A stretch of 54,522 nt of DNA from a virus: IMG/VR virus record IMGVR_UViG_3300025000_001274, positions 1-54,522 of that record; one strand, 5' to 3'. The notes beneath the pieces were generated by a model that worked only from the letters and a program-made list of their open reading frames with translations, ran no database searches and was not told the origin of the DNA. Position numbers and translations under genes: made by a program. Shown in pieces: positions 42,136 to 50,550 of this stretch (position 1 is the stretch's first letter; each line of letters opens with the position of its first letter).

Positions 42136-42759
42136 ATGAAAAACAATTTAACTGAAATCGTCTTTATCCTTGACAGAAGTGGTTCTATGTCTCGATTAGT
42201 AGAAGATACAATTGGAGGATTTAACTCATTCATTGAAACTCAAAAGAAAGAAGTCGGAGAAGCAGTTTTAACCACAATCCTATTTGATGATCAATATGAA
42301 ATTTTACACAATGGAGTAGATATTAAAAACGTTAAACCAATGACTACAAAAGAATATTCAGCAAGGGGTATGACAGCTTTATTAGATGCAATTGGTAAAA
42401 CAATTAATAATGTAGGAGATAGACTTAACAAAACAGATGATAAAGATAAACCAAGTAAAGTAATTTTTGTTATTACTACTGATGGTCAAGAAAATACAAG
42501 TAAAGAATTTAAACAATCACAAATTAAAGAAATGATTGAACATCAAACTAATACTTACAATTGGCAGTTTTTATTCTTAGGTGCAAATATTGACGCAGTA
42601 GGAACTGCTCAAAGTTTTGGTATTAAGGGGCAATTTGCTTCAAATTATACTGCCAATAGTGTTGGAACTGATTCTTTATATACTAGTTTAAGTAGAGGAA
42701 TTAGTGATTATAGAGGTAAGGGAGTTATGGAAAGTAATTGGAATTCAGATATCAAATAA
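42136..42759 (+). CDS. VWA (von Willebrand factor A) domain protein
   Basis: 207 residues, essentially a single VWA domain with a complete MIDAS: FILDRSGSMS (Asp13, Ser15, Ser17), the Thr in ARGMTALLDAIG and VITTDGQEN. No signal peptide, so cytoplasmic. VWA proteins act as metal-dependent scaffolds, often with MoxR-type ATPases, but none is adjacent. AGAGG upstream. Confidence 0.88.
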   Translation: MKNNLTEIVFILDRSGSMSRLVEDTIGGFNSFIETQKKEVGEAVLTTILFDDQYEILHNGVDIKNVKPMTTKEYSARGMTALLDAIGKTINNVGDRLNKTDDKDKPSKVIFVITTDGQENTSKEFKQSQIKEMIEHQTNTYNWQFLFLGANIDAVGTAQSFGIKGQFASNYTANSVGTDSLYTSLSRGISDYRGKGVMESNWNSDIK

Positions 42760-42795
42760 TAGAATTAGTAAGTTATTAAAAGGATGTGATATAAT

Positions 42796-44010
42796 ATATT
42801 AGTTAATAGAACCGAACAACATCAAATTAATAAAAATCATCCCATGTTTAAATTGGTTGACGAATTTTGCTTTCGATCAAAAAATCTTTACAATGTTGCG
42901 AATTATATTATCCGTCAAGAGTTTATCAATAACCATAACTATATTAAGTATAGAGAAATGGATAAAATACTACAGCAAACAAAAGAATATAAGGCATTAA
43001 TGTCTCAATCATCTCAATGTCTATTACAAGTGTTAGATAGGAGTTGGAAATCATTTTTCGCATCTATTAAAGATTGGACTCAACATCCAGAAAAATATTT
43101 AGGGAAACCTAAAATACCAAAATATAAAAAGAAAGGAGGTGTATTTGCATGGTTTCTGAAAAATAATCAAACTTATATTAAAGATGAGTATCTTTGTTTT
43201 AGGTTGAAAGTATTTAATGGTTATAAATTTAAAACCAATGTTAGAGGCAGATTAATTTCAGTCAGATTTGTACCAAGGGGAAGTGTTTATGTTTTAGAAA
43301 TTGTTTATGAGGTGGAAGTTTCTGAAAATATCCCTGAAATTAAAAATATTTGTAGTATTGATTTAGGAGTTAATAACTTTGTAACTATGGTAAATAATAT
43401 TGGGTTACAACCAATTATTATTAATGGCAAAGGGTTAAAATCTATTAATCAACACTATAATAAACAAAGAGCAAAATTGCAATCCGAACTAGAAATACGA
43501 CACAATCAACATTGGAGTAATAAATTAAATGCCATTACACTCAAAAGAGGAAATAAGATTAAAAATATTATTCACCATACAAGTCATTACATAATTAAAT
43601 ACTGTAACAAAAATAATATTAATACATTGGTTATTGGGTTAAATAAAACATGGAAACAAAATTGCAAATTAAATGGATCAACCACACAAAATTTCGTTTC
43701 CATTCCTTATAATATGTTGATTAAACAATTGACGTATAAATGCCAAGATAATGGAATTAGGTTGATAATGAATGAAGAGAGTTATACAAGTGGCACATCA
43801 TTTTTAGATAGTGAAACCCCAGAAAAACAAAACTATGATAAATCTAGAAGAGTATATAGAGGTTTATTTAAATCTAATAATGGTCAGTTAATTAACAGTG
43901 ATGTAAATGGATCATTTCAAATTATGAAGAAGGTATTTCCAAACGCTTTTGCTGATGGAATAAAGGGGTGCCTAACCCCTGTGATTATAAATGTAGTGAA
44001 AACTGCATGA
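42796..44010 (+). CDS. tnpB: TnpB (IS200/IS605 OrfB-type) RNA-guided nuclease
   Basis: About 404 residues. The RuvC-like triad is present: IDLGVNNFVT (Asp), MNEESYTSGTS (Glu), INSDVNGSFQI (Asp). The Cys4 zinc finger between them is lacking, replaced by SFLDSETPEKQNYDKSRRVY, as in the finger-less branch. N-terminal homology (LVNRTEQHQINKNHPMFKL) begins before the first ATG (42844). AGGATGTGA (42781-42789) is seven bases before ATA 42796 in this frame, so either ATA is used or ATG was lost. No tnpA is present. Confidence 0.85.
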   Translation: MLVNRTEQHQINKNHPMFKLVDEFCFRSKNLYNVANYIIRQEFINNHNYIKYREMDKILQQTKEYKALMSQSSQCLLQVLDRSWKSFFASIKDWTQHPEKYLGKPKIPKYKKKGGVFAWFLKNNQTYIKDEYLCFRLKVFNGYKFKTNVRGRLISVRFVPRGSVYVLEIVYEVEVSENIPEIKNICSIDLGVNNFVTMVNNIGLQPIIINGKGLKSINQHYNKQRAKLQSELEIRHNQHWSNKLNAITLKRGNKIKNIIHHTSHYIIKYCNKNNINTLVIGLNKTWKQNCKLNGSTTQNFVSIPYNMLIKQLTYKCQDNGIRLIMNEESYTSGTSFLDSETPEKQNYDKSRRVYRGLFKSNNGQLINSDVNGSFQIMKKVFPNAFADGIKGCLTPVIINVVKTA

Positions 44011-44058
44011 GTTATCAGGAACGGAATAGAAAAATTCCGATAGAAGTGGAATTTTAAG
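43964..44058 (+). ncRNA. Putative omega RNA / IS right end
   Basis: Overlapping the end of tnpB are AGGGGT/ACCCCT (43964-43980) and CGGAAT/ATTCCG (44022-44039) hairpins followed by GAAGTGGAATTTTAAG. This is where TnpB systems encode their guide RNA scaffold; the guide would start after about 44058. Inferred from position and structure. Confidence 0.5.
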
Positions 44059-44093
44059 TGGTTTGGTTTGTTAGAAGTAAGAAATAAAATTTG

Positions 44094-44122
44094 TTGACAT
44101 GGTTTTAGTTGTGTGGTATAAT
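44094..44122 (+). promoter_or_regulatory. Consensus sigma-A promoter of the replication module
   Basis: TTGACA (44094-44099), 17-base spacer, TATAAT (44117-44122): perfect consensus in both boxes, 31 bases before the HD gene. Confidence 0.85.
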
Positions 44123-44153
44123 TATTAAGTGGAGTTATTGAAAGGAGTAGCGA

Positions 44154-44729
44154 GTGGATAGATTAAATATTTTCGAAATAGAACTATCATACATAAAAAA
44201 TCCTAAGATCAAAGAATTTACAGAAAAGGCATTAAATAACTTACCAGAATATTTCTTTTCAATTCCTGCATCATCTTCAGGTAAATATCACCCTCAATAT
44301 GCTTTGGGAGAAGGAGGTTTGGTAAAACACACACAAGCAGCAGTTAGAATTGCAGTAGAAATGTTTAGATTAGATATTTTTAAGTATACAGAAGATGATA
44401 AAGACATAATTATAGCGTCTTTAATATTACATGATGGTTGTAAATCAGGATTAGATAATAGTTCTCATACCGTCACAGAACATCCATTAATTGTTACTAA
44501 TATGCTTAAGACAAATCAAGAAATAAATAGTTGTGTAGATGATAATACTTTGAACATGATTGTTGGTAATATTGAATCACATATGGGCCAATGGTGCTTT
44601 GATTATAAAACAAAGAAGAAAATAATGCCTACTCCAAAAAGCAAAATACAACATTTTGTACATTGGTGTGATTATTTAGCTAGTAGAAAATGCTTAGAAT
44701 TCAATTTCGATGTTAAGGTTGTAAGATAA
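44154..44729 (+). CDS. HD-domain phosphohydrolase
   Basis: 191 residues: GGLVKHTQAAVR (first His), LILHDGCKSG (HD pair), VTEHPLIVT and a final CDYLAS Asp match the HD metal site. Such enzymes hydrolyse nucleotides or nucleic acids; here it begins the replication module. GTG start after AAAGGAG; promoter directly upstream. Confidence 0.85.
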   Translation: MDRLNIFEIELSYIKNPKIKEFTEKALNNLPEYFFSIPASSSGKYHPQYALGEGGLVKHTQAAVRIAVEMFRLDIFKYTEDDKDIIIASLILHDGCKSGLDNSSHTVTEHPLIVTNMLKTNQEINSCVDDNTLNMIVGNIESHMGQWCFDYKTKKKIMPTPKSKIQHFVHWCDYLASRKCLEFNFDVKVVR

Positions 44730-44749
44730 AATAATAATAGAAAGGAAAG

Positions 44750-44827
44750 ATGTTTATTAAAACAAAAGCATGGGGTCAAGTTCCTATCTGTAGAAGCAAA
44801 CCACCTCCTTCTTTCAATATATTTTAA
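44750..44827 (+). CDS. Leader ORF, 25 aa, with Pro-Pro-Pro
   Basis: MFIKTKAWGQVPICRSK-PPPSFNIF. AAAGGA lies only three bases before the ATG, a short spacing. The three Pro codons (44801-44809) overlap the start of the left arm of the stem that masks the next gene's ribosome site, so a ribosome stalling there would open the stem. The coding role is inferred from this arrangement. Confidence 0.45.
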   Translation: MFIKTKAWGQVPICRSKPPPSFNIF

Positions 44828-44877
44828 AAGATCATGTGCATTAAGTAATAAAATAAAATAAAATATTGAAAGAAGGA
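44806..44877 (+). promoter_or_regulatory. SD-sequestering stem (translational attenuator candidate)
   Basis: TCCTTCTTTCAATAT (44806-44820) is exactly complementary to ATATTGAAAGAAGGA (44863-44877), which contains the Shine-Dalgarno of the gene at 44887. The loop is 42 AT-rich bases. Folding would block initiation; translation of the leader ORF through the left arm would release it. Confidence 0.6.
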
Positions 44878-44886
44878 ATACATATA

Positions 44887-46083
44887 ATGGCAAAGAAAGA
44901 AGATAAAAAACAACTTAAAAAAGGACAATCGTTATTTCAATTAATTGGAGAAGCAAAAATTACTGATTTCACATTTAAGATGGACGAAACCACAAAGAAA
45001 TCAGATTGGGTTTGGAATCAACTAAATCTTGGAGTGGATTGCGGTGGTGGAAATGTTGTTTATGCTGATTTAATGGGTGGTTATGGTTCTGAAAGAGATA
45101 ATATTCTCTATGTCCATGGTCAAAAAGAAAATGATAAAGGTAAAATAATTGATGATTTTGGTAATCAATATACAATTGCATGGGAAGATAGGTTTGACGA
45201 TGATATTCTTAAAACAATTGGAGATCAATGTTTTATTACTATCGGACTTGAAAAAGACGATAAAGAAAAAACATTTCCTAAAAAGTTTTTGTCTGCCTAT
45301 GATGCTATTGAATATGTTCAAGAACATCTCAAAGAAGGAATGGTTGTTAATGTTAAAGGTGGATTTGTATTCAAAATATATAATGACTCAACTACAGTAA
45401 CAAAAGAAATAAAGAGTATATTTTTATCTAAAGTAGATGATGTGTCTAAATACAAAGCAACATTTACACAATCAATTCTTCTTGATAAAGACAGTGTTGG
45501 AAAACTAGATAAAGAAAAAGCTATTTACCCTATTTACGCAAGAGTTATTGACTATACAAAAGAATACAATGGTAAAGTAGTTAAACAAAATATAACCTTT
45601 AAGAAAACATTTGAACTCGAAGTAGATAAGATTAAACCTGAAAATACTAAAAAATTTATTGATAAAGTATTAAAGGTAAAAAAAGATATTACAGAAGTTG
45701 TTATTGACGGTGATATTGTAGAAGGACAGTCTTTAGTTAATATTACAGAAGCAGATATCCCCGAAGATATTATGGATCTTATTGAAATGGGAGCTTATAC
45801 TATGGAAGAGGCAATAAATAAACTTGCCGTTGGTGGTAGTAAAGAAAAGAAAATGGTAATTAGAAAACCAGCTATTAAAATGGTTGGCGAGGAAGATAAT
45901 AAAAAACCTGTAATTCTTAAAACAGAGGGTCAATATAAAGAAGAAGATTTCTTTTTTGACTTTATGATTGAAGATAAAGAAGAGGAGGAAGAAGATTTAG
46001 AAACTACTGATACAGAAGATTCTGATGAAAATGAAGATGCTACAGAAGATACATCTTGGATGGATGCACTAGACGAAGAATAA
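44887..46083 (+). CDS. Probable ssDNA-binding protein of the replication module
   Basis: 398 residues: basic start (AKKEDKKQLKKGQSLFQLIG), beta-rich front part (KITDFTFKMDETTKKSDWVW, FQNQYTIAW-type strands), and a very acidic tail (EDKEEEEEDLETTDTEDSDE) ending SWMDALDEE, as in phage SSB proteins whose acidic tails bind partners. It directly precedes a Sak4-like ATPase, the usual neighbour. No clear sequence signature, so assignment is by layout. ATG 44887 follows GAAGGA, which is masked by the leader stem. Confidence 0.55.
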   Translation: MAKKEDKKQLKKGQSLFQLIGEAKITDFTFKMDETTKKSDWVWNQLNLGVDCGGGNVVYADLMGGYGSERDNILYVHGQKENDKGKIIDDFGNQYTIAWEDRFDDDILKTIGDQCFITIGLEKDDKEKTFPKKFLSAYDAIEYVQEHLKEGMVVNVKGGFVFKIYNDSTTVTKEIKSIFLSKVDDVSKYKATFTQSILLDKDSVGKLDKEKAIYPIYARVIDYTKEYNGKVVKQNITFKKTFELEVDKIKPENTKKFIDKVLKVKKDITEVVIDGDIVEGQSLVNITEADIPEDIMDLIEMGAYTMEEAINKLAVGGSKEKKMVIRKPAIKMVGEEDNKKPVILKTEGQYKEEDFFFDFMIEDKEEEEEDLETTDTEDSDENEDATEDTSWMDALDEE

Positions 46084-46101
46084 TAATTATTCTTTGATAG
46101 T

Positions 46102-46129
46102 TAGGGGTAAGGATCTATTCTTACCCCTA
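46102..46129 (+). other. Intercistronic stem-loop
   Basis: TAGGGGTAAG / CTTACCCCTA, perfect 10-base stem with 8-base loop and no U-tract. Probably an mRNA-stabilising or processing hairpin between the SSB-like and Sak4-like genes. Confidence 0.6.
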
Positions 46130-46175
46130 GATAATAAAAATAGTATAATAAATTAATCGAAAGAAGGAATTTTAG

Positions 46176-47312
46176 TTGGCAGAAAGAAAATATGGTAAAA
46201 AGAATGTAATCAAAGTAGATCCATTGGCTTATAACTTGGGATTAATTGGAGAAAGTGGAATTGGCAAAACAACTCTAGCAAAAGAAGTATGTGAGCAACT
46301 TGTAGGCGAAGACGGATACATGATTTTTAATATTGGTAAAGAAGATGGTATTGATGCCATTGCTGGAGCTATATATGAAGATATCCCTGACTGGGATGCT
46401 TTTGAAGAAGTAACTGATGATATATTAGAGAATAAACTTACAGATTATAAAGATTTAAAAGTTATTATCTATGATACATTAGACGAATTGTTTGAAATTG
46501 CCGAACCAGAAGTAATTAGATTACATAATAAAGAAAATCCAGAAAAACCAACTCAATCTATTAAAGCAACTTTCGGTGGATATATGGCCGGAGAAGACAA
46601 GGCCGCTGAAATTATCTTAACTAGAATGTGGGAGCTTAAGAAAATAGGAATTAGTATGTTTATTATTGGTCATACAAAAAAGAGAACTATGACAGATGTG
46701 GCAACTGGTCTTGAATATGATATGTTAACTACTAATATGTCTCATAGATATTTTAGTGCGTTAAAGACAAAATTACATGTACTGGGTGTAGCATCTATCG
46801 ATAGAGAAATTACACAAACAAAAACAGGAAGAAAAGTAGGAAAAGGTAAAGATAGAAAAGACGAAATAAAAGGATCTATTGAAAATGAAACAAGAAAGAT
46901 TACTTTTAGAGATGATAATTTTAATATTGATTCTAAGTCAAGATTTTCTGAAATTACGGACTCAATACTTTTTAGTCCAGAAGAATTTATAAAAGCAGTT
47001 GAGGAAGCAATTAAAATTGAACATGATAAGCAAGCAGGAATAAAATCTATTGAAGATACTAAGATAGAACAAGCAGTAGAAAAAGAAAAAATTGATGAAA
47101 TCAACGCAATTGACAAAAAAGCAGAATTCGAAACAAAAGAAGTAGAACAACTTGTAGCAATGATCACTGGTTTTGTAAAAACAAATAAAACAAATCCAGA
47201 AAAATTAAAACCGCTACTTTTAAAAAGTAAAGAGTTAGGATATGTAAATCCTACAAAAGTTGATAACTTAGAACATGCAAATATTTTGTTCGATTTAATA
47301 GACGGAAAATAA
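46176..47312 (+). CDS. Sak4-like RecA-fold ATPase
   Basis: 378 residues. Walker A GESGIGKTT (Lys31), Walker B-like LKVIIYDTLDEL, then FIIGHTKKRTM as sensor: the RecA-core layout of phage Sak4/Rad51-like annealing proteins. The C-terminus is a long charged coiled-coil (IEHDKQAGIKSIEDTKIEQA ...). Sak4 proteins work with SSB in annealing and recombination-dependent replication. Matches the place of SPbeta yorG. TTG start after GAAAGAAGG. Confidence 0.8.
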   Translation: MAERKYGKKNVIKVDPLAYNLGLIGESGIGKTTLAKEVCEQLVGEDGYMIFNIGKEDGIDAIAGAIYEDIPDWDAFEEVTDDILENKLTDYKDLKVIIYDTLDELFEIAEPEVIRLHNKENPEKPTQSIKATFGGYMAGEDKAAEIILTRMWELKKIGISMFIIGHTKKRTMTDVATGLEYDMLTTNMSHRYFSALKTKLHVLGVASIDREITQTKTGRKVGKGKDRKDEIKGSIENETRKITFRDDNFNIDSKSRFSEITDSILFSPEEFIKAVEEAIKIEHDKQAGIKSIEDTKIEQAVEKEKIDEINAIDKKAEFETKEVEQLVAMITGFVKTNKTNPEKLKPLLLKSKELGYVNPTKVDNLEHANILFDLIDGK

Positions 47313-47323
47313 ATATAAATAAT

Positions 47324-47347
47324 GGGAGGGAATTAATTTTTCCTCCC
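47324..47347 (+). other. Small intercistronic hairpin
   Basis: GGGAGG / CCTCCC six-base stem with AT-rich loop. A weak terminator or processing site before the next gene. Confidence 0.4.
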
Positions 47348-47374
47348 TGTACGTTTAAAGGAGATAAAATATTT

Positions 47375-47929
47375 ATGACAAAAAGAAGCAAGGAAGAAAT
47401 AGAAAAAGAGAAACTGGAAAATTTAGAAAAGAAAAGATTAAAACAAATTAAACAAGAAGAATTAAAAAAAGAACAAAATATAAAATCAAAAATATATAAG
47501 GAATGGTGCGAACTTTACGAATATGTAAAAAAAGATATTTTAGAATACGAACCAGATTTAAAATTGCCTAACTATGTATTACTAAGACTTAAGGGATTAT
47601 CTAAAGGTCAATTTCTTGCAAATAAAAAAATAACTCCTATGGCAAGTTATGATTTTAAAACGATTCTGTATACATTTAAACTATGCAAACAAGACATATT
47701 AATTGGATTTAGAACTAATAATACTAAATTTACTGGCGAACAACATAAATTCAATTATGCAATGGTTATTATCGAAAGCAACATTAATGACATGGTTATT
47801 AGATTGAAAAATGTAGAAACCGCAAAAAGTAAAGCAGAAAATATAGAAACAGATAATATATTTCACGAAGGAGCAGAATACAAGACAAAAACAAAAATTA
47901 TAAACAATACATTAAAAGATTTATGGTAA
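47375..47929 (+). CDS. Hypothetical protein of the replication module, 184 aa
   Basis: A strongly charged N-terminal coiled coil (KEEIEKEKLENLEKKRLKQI) followed by a folded part (LPNYVLLRLKGLSKGQFLAN ... YTFKLCKQDILIGF). Lies between the Sak4-like and helicase genes, where SPbeta has yorH. Possibly a helicase loader or accessory factor; no motif proves this. Confidence 0.65.
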   Translation: MTKRSKEEIEKEKLENLEKKRLKQIKQEELKKEQNIKSKIYKEWCELYEYVKKDILEYEPDLKLPNYVLLRLKGLSKGQFLANKKITPMASYDFKTILYTFKLCKQDILIGFRTNNTKFTGEQHKFNYAMVIIESNINDMVIRLKNVETAKSKAENIETDNIFHEGAEYKTKTKIINNTLKDLW

Positions 47930-47933
47930 AGAG

Positions 47934-49457
47934 GTGATATCTATTACACAAGCCGTTAAAAGTAAAAGTGCAACAAATAAATTAACTCCATTCGAAGAAG
48001 AAATGTTGGCAACAGGTAAAAAGATTAGAGAATATAAAAAGGCTTGCGAGGCAAATATCGTCTCAATATTGTGGAAACAACCTGATTTATATTATACATA
48101 TGATAAACTAAAATTATCTAATTTTACAGAAAACTGTTGGAAGGTCTATTGGCAGATAGGTTATGATATAGTTATAAAAGAGAAAAAATTAGTCCTTGAC
48201 GATATTACCGTAGGATTATATCTTGAAAAACATTTAAAACTAAAGGAGCAATATGAAAAATATAAAGGTTATGAAACAATTGAAAACGCAAAAACATATG
48301 TAAAAATTGATAATCTTAGTGGATATATTAATGAACTTTACAAATGGAATGCTGTATTAGGTTTATTGAAAAAGAAACCAATATCAGAAAGAATTAAAGA
48401 TTTTGTAGATATGACATCTGAACAAATATATGACGAAGAAGAGGCAATATTGAATCATATTTTTATTAATGTTGAAGGAGAAGATATTACTCATGATATT
48501 TCTGATGGGCTAGATGAATTGATTGAAGAATTAGATCAAGGCGCAGCAGTAGGTTTACCATTATACAATTCACCTATGTTAAACAAGGAAGTCGGAGGTA
48601 ATCTTGAAGGTAATATTACTTTGGTTGGTGGTCTGAGTGGTGTGGGAAAGACAGCGTTAAGTAGAATTTTAATTCTTCCAGGAATTTTGGAACATAAAGA
48701 GAAAATAGTCATAATGATAAACGAAGAAGGGAAGAAGAAATGGCAACGTGAATTTCTTGTTTGGGTGGCTAATAATGTTTTTAAGGAAGATTTACAAAAA
48801 TATATTGTACGTGATGGTAAATATAAACCAGAGGTAAAAGAATTACTAAAAAAGTGTTCAGAATGGGTTAAGCAATATAAAAATACAATAATACTAAAAC
48901 CATTTACACAATATACTACAGCTAAAGCAATCAAAACAATAAAAAAATACTCTAGTATGGGTGTAAAATATTTCATGCTTGATACATACAAAGCAGATTC
49001 AAAAGCATCAAGCAGTGAAGCTTTTTGGTTTAGTATGCAACAGAACATGGTTGAAATTAATGATGTTATTAAACCAGAATCAAAAAATGTACATATTTGG
49101 ATTACATTCCAATTAAGTAAAGGTAGTTCAAAACAAAGATATTATGATCAAGATAATATTGGTATGGCAAAAAATATTGTAGATGTCGCGTCAACTTGTT
49201 TAATGGTTAGAAAAGTTCTTGATGATGAAATAGAAGGTGGAAAACGCGAATTAAATGTTTATAGAAAAGAAAAAAGACAAGGTAATATTGAATCTCAAAT
49301 TCCTGTAAAACTAAAAAAAGGTAAGAATTATCAAATAATATTCATTGTTAAAAATCGTGAAGGTAGCACTAATGATTATCAAATTATTGTAGAACACGAC
49401 CTTTCGCGCAACGTTTATAAAGAAATTGGATATACAGTTGTTCCAGTAGATTTTTAA
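47934..49457 (+). CDS. DnaB-like replicative helicase
   Basis: About 504-507 residues. Helical N-terminal domain; RecA-like C-terminal domain with Walker A GGLSGVGKTALSR (Lys239), MINEEGKKKW, a YFMLDTYKAD Walker B and VRKVLDDEIEGGKRELNVYR. SPbeta YorI is the counterpart in order and size. Start: GTG 47934 lies inside the ribosome site GAGGTGAT. The natural spacing points to ATT 47943 (ATT ACA CAA), where ATG would be expected. Confidence 0.85.
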   Translation: MISITQAVKSKSATNKLTPFEEEMLATGKKIREYKKACEANIVSILWKQPDLYYTYDKLKLSNFTENCWKVYWQIGYDIVIKEKKLVLDDITVGLYLEKHLKLKEQYEKYKGYETIENAKTYVKIDNLSGYINELYKWNAVLGLLKKKPISERIKDFVDMTSEQIYDEEEAILNHIFINVEGEDITHDISDGLDELIEELDQGAAVGLPLYNSPMLNKEVGGNLEGNITLVGGLSGVGKTALSRILILPGILEHKEKIVIMINEEGKKKWQREFLVWVANNVFKEDLQKYIVRDGKYKPEVKELLKKCSEWVKQYKNTIILKPFTQYTTAKAIKTIKKYSSMGVKYFMLDTYKADSKASSSEAFWFSMQQNMVEINDVIKPESKNVHIWITFQLSKGSSKQRYYDQDNIGMAKNIVDVASTCLMVRKVLDDEIEGGKRELNVYRKEKRQGNIESQIPVKLKKGKNYQIIFIVKNREGSTNDYQIIVEHDLSRNVYKEIGYTVVPVDF

Positions 49458-49470
49458 AGGGGATGGTGAT

Positions 49471-50550
49471 ATGAATGCTAATGAATTAATTCAATATATT
49501 CTTGATAATGATAAGACTGTATACATACTTGAAAATTTAGGTTGCCATCATCTCAAGGAATATAGTAAAGAATATAGATGTGGATTACCATCTCATTCAA
49601 GTAAAGATGCTATATCTGTGAAAAAACAGACACTAAAAACTAAGATATATCAATCTGATAGTAATATTATTCGAGGTAATATTTTTACTTTATGTATGAA
49701 TATAAAGAATATATCTTTCTCAGATTCAAATAGATATATCCATAATTTGTTTGGTCTAGAATACAAATTTAATCATAAAAAGAAAGACGAGGTGAAATTT
49801 AATGATCCTTTAGAGATTTTCAAGAAAGTAAAAAGTAAAAGACATTCTTACGATCTAAACGATCTAGAGGTTATTAACCAAGATTGCTTAAGCGAGTACA
49901 TTCCATATATACATATAGATTGGGTGAGAATAGATGGCATTATGCCTTGGACTTCTACAGTATTTAATATAGGATATAGCGTAAACAGAAAGAGAATAGT
50001 TATTCCTCATCGTTTTTGGAGTGGAGGCAAAAATGATTATGTAGGAGTTATGGGTAGGACGGTTATTAAAGAACATGAAATGTTGGATATACCAAAATAC
50101 TTCCCATTAAAAAACTTTCCAAAAAGCATGAATATATATGGACTTCAAGAAAACTATCAAGCAATTCAAGAGGCAGGATATGTTTTGGTTTATGAAGCTG
50201 AAAAATCAGTATTAAAAAGACATAGTAGAAATGATGGTACTGGAGTGGCTATATGTTGTCATGATATATCTGATGAACAAGTAAAAATATTAATAGGTCT
50301 AAACGTGGATATAGTTATCGCTTTTGACAAGGGAATATCAATTGAGCATATAAGAAGTACGTGTGAACACTTCTATGGCGTAAGAAATATATATTACATT
50401 TATGATAAATATGATTTATTAAAAGGTAAGGAGTCTCCAGCAGATGCAGTCAATAAAATATTTGGCTATTTGTTAAAATATAAAATTTCATATGACGAAA
50501 AAGAAAGAAGGTTATATTTAAAATGGCTCGAAAAAGCAAAGAAGAATTAG
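49471..50550 (+). CDS. DnaG-type primase (TOPRIM)
   Basis: 359 residues. N-terminal zinc-binding region with GCHHLKEYSKEYRCGLPSH, a CHC2-like pattern. The TOPRIM core has LVYEAEKSVLKRH (Glu) and IVIAFDKGIS (Asp-x). Makes RNA primers with the adjacent helicase. Counterpart of SPbeta yorJ. GGGGATGGTGAT precedes the ATG. Overlaps the next gene by 28 bases. Confidence 0.8.
   Translation: MNANELIQYILDNDKTVYILENLGCHHLKEYSKEYRCGLPSHSSKDAISVKKQTLKTKIYQSDSNIIRGNIFTLCMNIKNISFSDSNRYIHNLFGLEYKFNHKKKDEVKFNDPLEIFKKVKSKRHSYDLNDLEVINQDCLSEYIPYIHIDWVRIDGIMPWTSTVFNIGYSVNRKRIVIPHRFWSGGKNDYVGVMGRTVIKEHEMLDIPKYFPLKNFPKSMNIYGLQENYQAIQEAGYVLVYEAEKSVLKRHSRNDGTGVAICCHDISDEQVKILIGLNVDIVIAFDKGISIEHIRSTCEHFYGVRNIYYIYDKYDLLKGKESPADAVNKIFGYLLKYKISYDEKERRLYLKWLEKAKKN

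Noticed and set aside
46742-47167. 141-codon open frame on the minus strand
   Set aside because: Antisense to the Sak4-like gene, Ser/Ile-rich shadow translation.
48536-49048. 170-codon open frame on the minus strand
   Set aside because: Lies wholly inside the DnaB-like helicase gene, has no ribosome site and low-complexity composition; a shadow frame.
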